Of a stretch of DNA of 64,000 bases, positions 24,158-31,111 are shown one piece after another. The notes under the pieces are model-generated. The model was not told where the DNA came from and searched no databases. It saw only the letters and a list, made by a program, of their open reading frames with translations. Position 1 is the stretch's first letter, and every line of letters begins with the position of its first letter. The position numbers and the translations under genes are program-made. The stretch comes from JAXMAR01 sp046350295 (GTDB lineage Bacteria; Planctomycetota; Planctomycetia; Gemmatales; Gemmataceae): positions 62,001-126,000 of the forward strand of contig JAXMAR010000003.1 in NCBI GenBank assembly GCA_046350295.1, read 5' to 3'.

Positions 24158-26074
24158 ATGCCCGAAAAACTCTCCGACTACCTCCCGCTGAGCCCCGACC
24201 ACAACACGGAGCGCCTCGCCGCCCTCAGAAGCCTCTTCCCCGACCTCTTCACCAACGAAGGGCGCCTCAACGTCGACGAGCTCAAGAAGGTCGTCGACCC
24301 CGCCCTCGTCCACGAAACCGAACGCTACGACTTCCGCTGGTACGGCAAAACCAAGTCCAAACGCGAAGCCTTCACGCCCAGCCGCGCCGCCCTCGTCTAC
24401 GACCCCGCCCGCTCCGTCAACCCCGACAAGGCCGGCGGCAACATGATCATCGAGGGCGAAAACCTCGAAGTCTTGAAGCTCCTCTCCAGCGCCTACCGCG
24501 AACGAATCAAGTGCATCTACATCGACCCCCCTTACAACACCGGCAAGGACTTCGTCTACTCCGACAACTACGCCGAAGGCCGCAAACCCTACTGGGAACA
24601 AACCGGCGTCACCGAGGAGGGCCTCCAGGTCGACACCAACACCGAAAGCGACGGCCGCTTCCACTCCAACTGGCTTTCCATGATGCACAGCAGATTGCTC
24701 GTGGCGCGCTATCTTCTGAAACCCGATGGCGTGATCTTTGTGTCAATTGACGACAACGAGGTGCATAACCTCCGTCGCGTTATGGCCGAAGTATTTGGCG
24801 ATGAAAACTTCATCGCTGAGATCGTTTGGCAAAAGATGGATAGCCCGAGTCGAAACGCCGAGGAGCGAGCTTTCTCCAATTACCACGAGTACATCGTCGC
24901 GTTTGCTCGTGACATGGAGCGACTTGGCATTGCCCCAGAAAACCGCGTCAGCATTCTGGACGCCTACCCCCTCACTCTCCCCGACGCGCGCAAGGCGAGG
25001 CGTCGCCAACTACGAAAGAACGGGAAGAACGCCCGCCGAGAAGACCGACCTACGATGTGGTATCCGTTAACAGCCCCCGACGGCACCGAGGTCTGGCCGA
25101 TAGCCCCAGAGGGCTGGGAAGGACGATGGGTGCTCTCAAAGGAAGAGTGGGACGCGCGAACAGCGCAAGGTCTGACCGAGTGGATAAAGAGAGACTATGG
25201 GTGGATGTCTTACTACATCGAGATTGCCCCGAACACGCCAACCGCGCCCTGGTCCACACTTTGGATTGACGTCGATCAGAACCGGCAAGCAAAAGCGGAG
25301 TTCACGGCTCTCATGGGTTCGGAAGTCGAGTTCCAAACTCCAAAGCCTTCCTCGCTGCTCGCCAAAATCATTCGGATGGCAACAGATGACGGGGATATCG
25401 TCCTCGACTTTTTCGCTGGAAGTGGGACCACCGCCCACGCGGCTATGCGCGTGAACGGCGAGGACAACACAAACAGAGAATTTATCCTTGTCCAGTTTCC
25501 CGAGTTAAACAAGCCCGGAAGTGCCAATCACAAGGCCGGCTACCGCAAAATCAGCGACATCACCATTGAGCGCAACAAGCGCGTCATCACCCGCTTCCAG
25601 AAAGAGGCCGCCGAAACACTCGCCAACTCCACCGAGCGCGAGTTTGCCGACTCCCTCGGTTTCAAGGTCTACAAGCTCGCCAGGTCCGCCTTCCCGCGCG
25701 TCGAGTTTGCCCCCGATCCCGACAAGTCCGAGGCCGAGAACATCGAGATCCTCAAACAGTACATCGTCGAGAAGGAAAAGACCTTCCACATCCGGTGGGA
25801 CGCCAGCGTCATCGACGAGATCCTCCTCAAGAACGGCTTCATGCTCGACTACGCCCTCACTCCCCAACCCCAGTTCACCGCCAACCAGGTCTTCCTCGCC
25901 CAGGACGCCCACAAGCAGAGCCTCGTCTGCCTCGACGAAACCATCGCCCCCGAAACCGTCGACCACTTCAAAACCCACCCCGACGACTTCTTCATCTGCC
26001 TCGAGCTCGCCCTCGACACCACCAAGAAATGGAACCTCAAACACCGCCTCGGCGAAAAGCTGAAGGCGATGTAG
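24158..26074 (+). CDS. mod: Type III DNA adenine methyltransferase, Mod subunit
   Basis: 638 residues. Mod gives the type III system its sequence specificity and methylates adenine-N6 on one strand. The motif order is that of beta-class enzymes: the catalytic DPPYNTGKDF at about 123-132 comes first, a target recognition region follows, and the SAM-binding DFFAGSGTT is at about 417-425. The C-terminal part is a Res-interaction region. The gene is mosaic. From the start to about 24675, and again after about 25540, third positions are almost all C. The stretch between (residues about 173-461) uses A and T freely. This fits replacement of the recognition domain by recombination. The frame is intact. 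Confidence 0.95.
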   Translation: MPEKLSDYLPLSPDHNTERLAALRSLFPDLFTNEGRLNVDELKKVVDPALVHETERYDFRWYGKTKSKREAFTPSRAALVYDPARSVNPDKAGGNMIIEGENLEVLKLLSSAYRERIKCIYIDPPYNTGKDFVYSDNYAEGRKPYWEQTGVTEEGLQVDTNTESDGRFHSNWLSMMHSRLLVARYLLKPDGVIFVSIDDNEVHNLRRVMAEVFGDENFIAEIVWQKMDSPSRNAEERAFSNYHEYIVAFARDMERLGIAPENRVSILDAYPLTLPDARKARRRQLRKNGKNARREDRPTMWYPLTAPDGTEVWPIAPEGWEGRWVLSKEEWDARTAQGLTEWIKRDYGWMSYYIEIAPNTPTAPWSTLWIDVDQNRQAKAEFTALMGSEVEFQTPKPSSLLAKIIRMATDDGDIVLDFFAGSGTTAHAAMRVNGEDNTNREFILVQFPELNKPGSANHKAGYRKISDITIERNKRVITRFQKEAAETLANSTEREFADSLGFKVYKLARSAFPRVEFAPDPDKSEAENIEILKQYIVEKEKTFHIRWDASVIDEILLKNGFMLDYALTPQPQFTANQVFLAQDAHKQSLVCLDETIAPETVDHFKTHPDDFFICLELALDTTKKWNLKHRLGEKLKAM

Positions 26075-26119
26075 CCCGCCACCCAATACCCTGCTTCCCC
26101 CGCTCTTCCTTCGTTCTCC

Positions 26120-26166
26120 GTTCTACGTTCTTCATTTTGCATTCTTCATTTTGCATTCTTCATTTC
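26120..26166 (+). repeat. CATTCTTCATTTTG short tandem repeat
   Basis: CATTTTGCATTCTT is repeated about two and a half times just after mod and before the terminase-like gene. A related pyrimidine-rich stretch (TTCACTCTTCATTCTTCCTTCTGCATTTTCC) precedes the ATPase gene at 19740-19795 in the same position relative to its start. Confidence 0.6.
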
Positions 26167-26739
26167 CCCGTGCCTCCACGTCTCAATCAGAAAGGCTCCT
26201 CCCATGTCCCCCACCGACCCCCCTCCCTTCACCGGCATCATGACCCACCTCGGGCTCGCCCCCGATCCCTGGCAAGCCGACGTCCTCAACTCCGGCCACC
26301 CGCGCATCCTCCTGAACTGCTGCCGCCAGGCCGGCAAGTCCACCACCGTCGCCATCCTCGCTCTCGTCGCGGCCCTCTTCAAGCCGATGACCAAGGTCCT
26401 CATCGTCTCCCGCAGCCATCGCCAGGCCAAGGAGCTCATCCGCCAGATCAACACCTTCCACCAGGCCCTCGGCGACCGCCTCCTGGAACGCCGCAGCTCC
26501 GAGCAGATCACCTTCACCCACCTTTCCCGCATCGTCTCCGTCCCCTGCAAGGAGGAGACCATCCGCGGCTACTCCCATATCGACATCATGATCCTCGACG
26601 AGGCCGCCCGCATCCCCGACGACCTCTACCGCGCCGTCCGCCCCATGCTCGCCGTCTCCCGCGGCCGGCTCCTCTGCTCTCCACCCCCTACGGCAAACGC
26701 GGCTTCTTCTGGGAAGCCTGGGCCAAAGGCGGCCACGCT

Positions 26740-26762
26740 CCCTCCCCCTCGGTGGGGGAGGG
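26740..26762. repeat. GC-rich palindrome in the terminase gene, copy 1
   Basis: CCCTCCCCC and GGGGGAGGG around TCGGT, followed by CCGGGGTGGGGGG. It keeps the downstream frame open. Confidence 0.65.
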
Positions 26763-27060
26763 CCGGGGTGGGGGGGACTGGCTGCGAGTGGAGATTCCAG
26801 CGAGTCAGTGTCCCCGCATCCCGCCCGCCTTCCTCGAAGAAGAACGCCGCGCCTTGGGCGACTCCTGGTTCCGCCAGGAATACGAATGCTCCTTCGAAGC
26901 CCTCGAAGGCCTCGTCTACCCCGACCTCCACAAATGCATCGTCGATGAACTGCCGCCTCACGTGCTTTGCGCAGTAGGCGCCCTCCGCGTGCCGTCCGCG
27001 AGAGACGTCGTCCAGACCGCCACCGACACCACCCAGCACGACAACGCCGCCCAGACAACT

Positions 27061-27091
27061 CCCCTCTCCCCCCACGACGGGGGGAGAGGGG
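27061..27091. repeat. GC-rich palindrome in the terminase gene, copy 2
   Basis: CCCCTCTCCCCCC and GGGGGGAGAGGGG form a perfect 13-bp stem around ACGAC, with a CCGGGGGTGAGGGG tail. Read in frame it encodes PLSPHDGGRGAGGEGG. Confidence 0.75.
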
Positions 27092-27475
27092 CCGGGGGTG
27101 AGGGGGGTACCGCCCAGCCGCGCCTCCTCGGCGGCATCGACTTCGGCTTCCGCAACCCCTTCGCCGCCGTCTGGGGCGTCCTCGACCGCGACAACGTCCT
27201 CTGGCTCACCGGCGAACATTACGTCCGCAACCGCCCCTTGAGCCACCACGCCGCCGCGCTCCCCAAAACCGTCCACTGGTACGCCGACCCCTCCGGCCCC
27301 GCCGAGATCGCCGAACTCCAGTGCGCCGGCTTCACCATCAACCCCGGCAAGAACGCCGTCCGCCTCGGCATCTCGGCCGTCCAGTCCCGCATCGAAGCCG
27401 GCGCCCTCAAAATCCTCAAGGGCCGCTGCCCCAACCTCCTCGCCGAAGCCGGCCTCTATCGCTGGGCGAGCCGTT

Positions 27476-27510
27476 CCCCCCTTTCCCCTCACGACGGGGG
27501 GCGAGGGGCC
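27476..27510. repeat. GC-rich palindrome in the terminase gene, copy 3
   Basis: A diverged copy (CCCCCTTTCCCC...GGGGGGCGAGGGG) with the same ACGAC centre and tail. It encodes the same PLSPHDGGRGAGGEGG stretch, only some 140 codons after copy 2. Confidence 0.7.
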
Positions 27511-27735
27511 GGGGGCGAGGGGGGTTCTGAGAACCCCGTCGAAGAAAGCAACCACGCCCTCGACGCCCTCCGCTACCTCATCTCCCGCATCGACAACCGC
27601 CGCCTCGCCCGCGATCTCAAGCCCGACCCCAAACCCGAACCACCGCCCCCATGCGACCGCTACCAGGAAATCATGGACAACGACCGCTACTGGATCACCC
27701 TCTTCGACACTCATCCCCTCCGCTAAGGTAAGCGC

Positions 27736-27976
27736 ATGAACCTCCAACCCACCTCCCGCCCGCCACCCTCGCCAACATCGTCGCCGAAATCCAATCCCTC
27801 CTCTGGCAATCCCCCGCCCCCGACGGCCCCGCCGTCTGGGACCCGACAGGGAATGGAACCCCGAAACCATCGAGCACATCGCCGCCGTCCTCGAAGAGCA
27901 CGGCCTGCGTCCCGATCCCAAAGATCCGGATTTGCCCGCGCCGGCCGCAGTCGTCGCGCGATCGGCGGCGCCTTGA
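27736..27976 (+). pseudogene. Small broken gene after the terminase
   Basis: The ATG at 27736 lies nine bases after the terminase stop, with AAGGTAAG ahead. The first codons (MNLQPTSRPP) are in one frame. A sensible protein then continues in another frame from about 27767 (TLANIVAEIQSLLWQSPAPDG, PAVWDP). After a missing base near 27842 it runs in a third frame (DREWNPETIEHIAAVLEEHG, LRPDPKDPDLPAP) to the stop at 27976. Rejoined, it would be an acidic helical protein of about 80 residues, perhaps a head-to-tail or small-terminase-like partner. Function unknown. Confidence 0.5.
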
Positions 27977-27983
27977 AGCGCGA

Positions 27984-28181
27984 TCAGTTGTCCTGTCCGG
28001 GCCGGCCGAAGGTGATCTCATGGACGACGCCGGTGGCCGTGGCGGAGCCGAGGCCGGAGAGGCCCTTGATCTTGCTGAGCTCGGCGTTGGCGTTCCGGCA
28101 GGGGTCCTCGTCTTGAGCGTGGGCGGGCGCCAGGCGTAGGGTCAGCGCGAAGAGAACGGTGAGCGCGAGGCGCAGCGTCAT
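27984..28181 (-). CDS. Small secreted protein
   Basis: 65 residues from the ATG at 28181. Residues 1-22 are a clear signal peptide (MTLRLALTVLFALTLRLAPAHA) with cleavage before Gln. The mature peptide of about 43 residues begins QDEDPCRNANAELSKIKGLSGL and ends FGRPGQDN, with a single Cys. The pattern KGLSGLGSATATG is unlike any family I know. It is convergent with the accessory region, seven bases from its last frame, and marks the return to ordinary chromosomal composition. Confidence 0.6.
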   Translation of the reverse strand: MTLRLALTVLFALTLRLAPAHAQDEDPCRNANAELSKIKGLSGLGSATATGVVHEITFGRPGQDN

Positions 28182-28569
28182 TGGGTGGTCCTTTTGGGTG
28201 GGGCTATAGGAGAAAGCGAGAGGCGCGGGCGGGAGCCGCCAAAAGTCGAGCGGGTTTGGGCGGACCCCGGAGGGGTCACAGACTTTAGCCGGCGGTTGAG
28301 CGTAGCGGCACCGCCGGGAAGCGTCGCTTGGCGGTCGATTTTCGACCCCGGAGGGGTCGCAGGAACTTCGCGGACAAAGGGCGCCGACTCTGCGATCCCT
28401 CCAGGATCGAAAAATCGCTTGGGCGCCGGTTCCGGTGGTGTCGCTACGCTCAACCACCGGCTAATCTCTGTGATCCCTTCGGGATCGACACAACCGTCAA
28501 GCCGGTTTGCAGACTGCCTTCAATCTGCCGCCCGCTCTCCCCCGTCTCTTTTGGTAAAGGAGAACGCAC
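28182..28569. repeat. 388-base intergenic region packed with palindromes
   Basis: There is no gene here. Between about 28255 and 28495 lie at least four related units: GACCCCGGAGGGGTC (28263 and 28345), GATCCCTCCAGGATCG (28398) and GATCCCTTCGGGATCG (28472). Some are joined by a GCCGGCGGTTGAGCGTAGCG-type segment that is repeated in inverted form (GTCGCTACGCTCAACCACCGGC) near 28440. These are short dispersed intergenic repeats arranged head to head. AAAGGAG before 28570 is the ribosome site of the next gene. Confidence 0.7.
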
Positions 28570-29208
28570 ATGAAAACGACCTCTTTCCTCCTCGCCGCCT
28601 TCTGTCTCGCCACTCCAGGTCCGGCCGAGGAGTCGGTCACCGGCCGCATCGAGGAAGTGCGGACGCGCGCGGAGGGGATCAAAGGCGCCACCGAGCAGAC
28701 GCTGTGCAGCGTCCTGGTCGAAGGGATCGCGTTTCACGTCACCAAGGAGACGGCGATCGTCTTCGAGGACGCCCGCCGCGGCACGGTCGCCGATTTGAAA
28801 GTCGGGCGGCGGGTAAGCGTGCGACTGGCGAGCGACATTCGCGACTCGTTGCCGCCGCAGGTGGATACGGACGTGATCGTGATCCGGGAGAAAGCGGGGA
28901 AGCCGGCAGCCGACAAGGTCAAGAACGATCAAGGCATCCAGGCCGAAGTCCGGGGCGATCTCCACTTCGAAAGCGGGCACGGCTACTTCATCTCGATCAA
29001 GCCGGCCAACAAGGACGAGAACGAGCTGCGCGTCTGGTTGTGGATCAGCGAGGACAAGGCGCTGGTGCGGACCCTTCACGGGCTTCTCGGGAAAGAAGTG
29101 GTCGCCAAGGGAAGGATCGCCCAGCTGACGGAGGGAATCATGGCGAGCGTGCCACCCCTGGGCTTGTACATGACGCGCTTTGAGATCCGCGGCGCCGCCG
29201 GGCGCTAG
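28570..29208 (+). CDS. Exported protein, probably OB-fold-like, unknown function
   Basis: 212 residues with GGTAAAGGAG before the ATG. The signal peptide is short (MKTTSFLLAAFCLATPGPAEE). The mature part looks like two related beta-rich halves, each beginning with a G-R-I/V...v...l.G phrase (SVTGRIEEVRTRAEG and VVAKGRIAQLTEGIMA) and containing VGRRVSVRL-type strands. This suggests soluble beta-barrel domains such as OB folds. It ends MTRFEIRGAAGR. No catalytic motif is visible. It stands alone, 234 bases before the hydrolase gene set. Confidence 0.65.
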   Translation: MKTTSFLLAAFCLATPGPAEESVTGRIEEVRTRAEGIKGATEQTLCSVLVEGIAFHVTKETAIVFEDARRGTVADLKVGRRVSVRLASDIRDSLPPQVDTDVIVIREKAGKPAADKVKNDQGIQAEVRGDLHFESGHGYFISIKPANKDENELRVWLWISEDKALVRTLHGLLGKEVVAKGRIAQLTEGIMASVPPLGLYMTRFEIRGAAGR

Positions 29209-29442
29209 AACGGCCTTCCGGTGCAATGCGTCCCTGCGAGATTCGAACGCGCGGAGCCCCTCAGCCATTTCCATGGTCCTCCACGGCCTCTACGACACGT
29301 TCCCCTCCCATGCTGCGAAATCCTGCATTGACATAGGACTCTACTTCCAACGGACGGCGCCGCCTGCGCACGGCGGTCGTATGATACCCTTTCCGAGAGA
29401 ACTGCCGGCGCCTTACCGGGGGAATATCAGGAGCGACGCCCG

Positions 29443-31086
29443 ATGATGAAGAGGCTATGTCCCGTTCTCGTCTTTGCGCTGCTCCCCCTCGCGCCGACTT
29501 CCGGCGCCGAGCAGCCGCGCAATGGCCCTGTCAAGGTCTTCATCCTCGCCGGCCAGTCCAACATGGAGGGCCAGGCCGTCGTCGACCTGGACGGCAAGGA
29601 TTACAACTTCGGCAAGGGGACGCTCAAGACCCTCATGGCCGATCCCGCCAAGGCGCCTCTCTTCAAGCATCTCAAGGACGACAAGGGCCGCTGGACCGTC
29701 CGGCCCGACGTCTGGGTCCGTTACCAGCCCGAGCGCGGCCCCCTGCAAGCGGGTCCGCTCGCCCTTGGCTTCACGCCCTACGGCGACAAACATCACTTCG
29801 GCCCCGAGCTCCAGTTCGGCCACGTCGTCGGCGACGCCCTCGCGCGCCAGGTCCTGCTCATCAAGACCTGCTGGGGCGGCAAGAGCCTCTACAAGGACTT
29901 TCGGCCCCCCAGCTCCGGCGGCGTCGTCGGCCCCTACTACACGAAGATGCTGACGCAGGTCCGCGCGGCCCTCGCCAACCTGAAGGATGAGTTCCCCGAT
30001 TACGACGGCAAGGGCTTCGAGCTGGCGGGCTTCGTCTGGTACCACGGCTGGAACGACGGCGTCGATCCCAAAAACGCCGTCCCCGAATACGAGCAGAACC
30101 TCGTCAACCTCATCAAGGACCTGCGCAAGGACCTCAAGACGCCGGCCTTGCCGGTTGTCGTCGGCGAGCTGACGGGCCCGTGGGTGAAGGCGCCGGGAGC
30201 ATGGGACACGCTGCGCCGGGCCCAGGCCGCCGCGGCGGCGCGGCCGGAGTTCAGGGGTACGGTCCTCTTCGTCGCGACCCACGACTTCGTCCGCAAGCCG
30301 GAGGATTCGCCCAACCCCGGCCACGGGCATCACGAGTTCGGCAACGCCGAGACCTATTTCCTGGTGGGGGACGCCCTCGGCAAGGGCATGGTCCAACTGC
30401 TCACGGCCGGGGCCAAGGAGCGCGCCGAGCCCTCCAAACCGACCTCCCATACGACGCGCACGATCGAGGGCTGGACGGTGCGCATCGACGACCGCCTGCT
30501 CCAGGCCTCGAACGCGGAACTCTGCAGGAAGGCGCTGCGTTTCCTGGAAAACAAGCTCGCCGACATCACCGTCGTCGTCCCCGCCGATCGCGTCAAGAAG
30601 CTGAGAGCCGTGACCATCGTCCTCGATCTGTCGCACGGCAAGCTCACGTCCATGCAGTATCACCCCAGCGCCGGCTGGCTCAAGGCAAACGGTTATGCCA
30701 CCGACCTGGCCAAGTGCGTCCACCTGCCGCGCGCCGCCGACCTGGCCACCAAGCGAAACATCAACGAACAGCCCTGGGTCATCCTGCACGAGCTGGCCCA
30801 CGCCTATCACGATCAGGTGCTCGGCTTCGACCATCCGCGCATCCGCGAGGCCTACGAGAACTACAAGAAGAGCGGCCGCGGCGACAAGACGCTGCTCTAC
30901 AACGGCAAGCGCGTCCGCCATTACGCCCTGACGACGCCGATGGAGTTCTTCGCCGAGATGACCGAGGCCTACTTCGGCGTCAACGACTTCTTTCCGTTCA
31001 CCCGCGCGGAGCTGCGCGAATCCGAGCCAGACATCCACGCCCTGCTGCAGGAAATCTGGGAAGCGCCGCCCAAGGCCGCTCCCTGA
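29443..31086 (+). CDS. Secreted SGNH acetylesterase fused to a metallopeptidase-like domain
   Basis: 547 residues with AGGAG upstream and a signal peptide (about 1-22). Residues about 30-320 form a SASA/DUF303 sialate O-acetylesterase-like domain: block I FILAGQSNMEG with catalytic Ser, LLIKTCWGGKSL, VWYHGWNDG, and the His block GHHEFGNAE. After a linker, residues about 345-540 carry a zinc-peptidase signature, VILHELAHAYHDQ (HExxH with a third ligand perhaps in FFAEMTEAYFG). The esterase domain removes acetyl groups from polysaccharides, and the peptidase-like end could process the cell-surface target or only bind. It heads a run of three probable hydrolase genes with identical GAGCGACC-type leaders and short spacing. 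Confidence 0.85.
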   Translation: MMKRLCPVLVFALLPLAPTSGAEQPRNGPVKVFILAGQSNMEGQAVVDLDGKDYNFGKGTLKTLMADPAKAPLFKHLKDDKGRWTVRPDVWVRYQPERGPLQAGPLALGFTPYGDKHHFGPELQFGHVVGDALARQVLLIKTCWGGKSLYKDFRPPSSGGVVGPYYTKMLTQVRAALANLKDEFPDYDGKGFELAGFVWYHGWNDGVDPKNAVPEYEQNLVNLIKDLRKDLKTPALPVVVGELTGPWVKAPGAWDTLRRAQAAAAARPEFRGTVLFVATHDFVRKPEDSPNPGHGHHEFGNAETYFLVGDALGKGMVQLLTAGAKERAEPSKPTSHTTRTIEGWTVRIDDRLLQASNAELCRKALRFLENKLADITVVVPADRVKKLRAVTIVLDLSHGKLTSMQYHPSAGWLKANGYATDLAKCVHLPRAADLATKRNINEQPWVILHELAHAYHDQVLGFDHPRIREAYENYKKSGRGDKTLLYNGKRVRHYALTTPMEFFAEMTEAYFGVNDFFPFTRAELRESEPDIHALLQEIWEAPPKAAP

Positions 31087-31111
31087 CGGCCTCGTCCATG
31101 AGGAGCGACCT

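Larger units (their letters stand above)
26204..27726 (+). pseudogene. Terminase-like large subunit, frameshifted, with in-frame repeats
   Basis: The start is at ATG 26204 (AAAGGCTCC ahead). The ATPase half has a Walker A-like CCRQAGKSTT near residue 45, VLIVSRSHRQAKE, and Walker B IDIMILDEAAR. The frame then breaks near 26680. Adding one base restores LLCLSTPYGKRGFFWE, the coupling motif, and the protein continues in the second frame to the stop at 27726. The second half has GGIDFGFRNPFAAVWGV (RNase H-like nuclease start) and NHALDALRYLI near its end, as in phage terminases. Three GC-rich palindromes are read in frame (APSPSVGEGRGGG, PLSPHDGGRGAGGEGG twice). There are no portal or capsid genes around it, so this is a remnant or a domesticated piece. 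Confidence 0.75.

Noticed and set aside
26204..27976. A functional prophage
   Set aside because: Only a terminase-like gene and a small neighbour are present, both broken; portal, capsid, tail and lysis genes are missing.
20000..28500. A CRISPR array in the repeat-rich stretches
   Set aside because: The repeats are palindromes of several types with irregular spacing and no regular unique spacers, and there are no cas genes.
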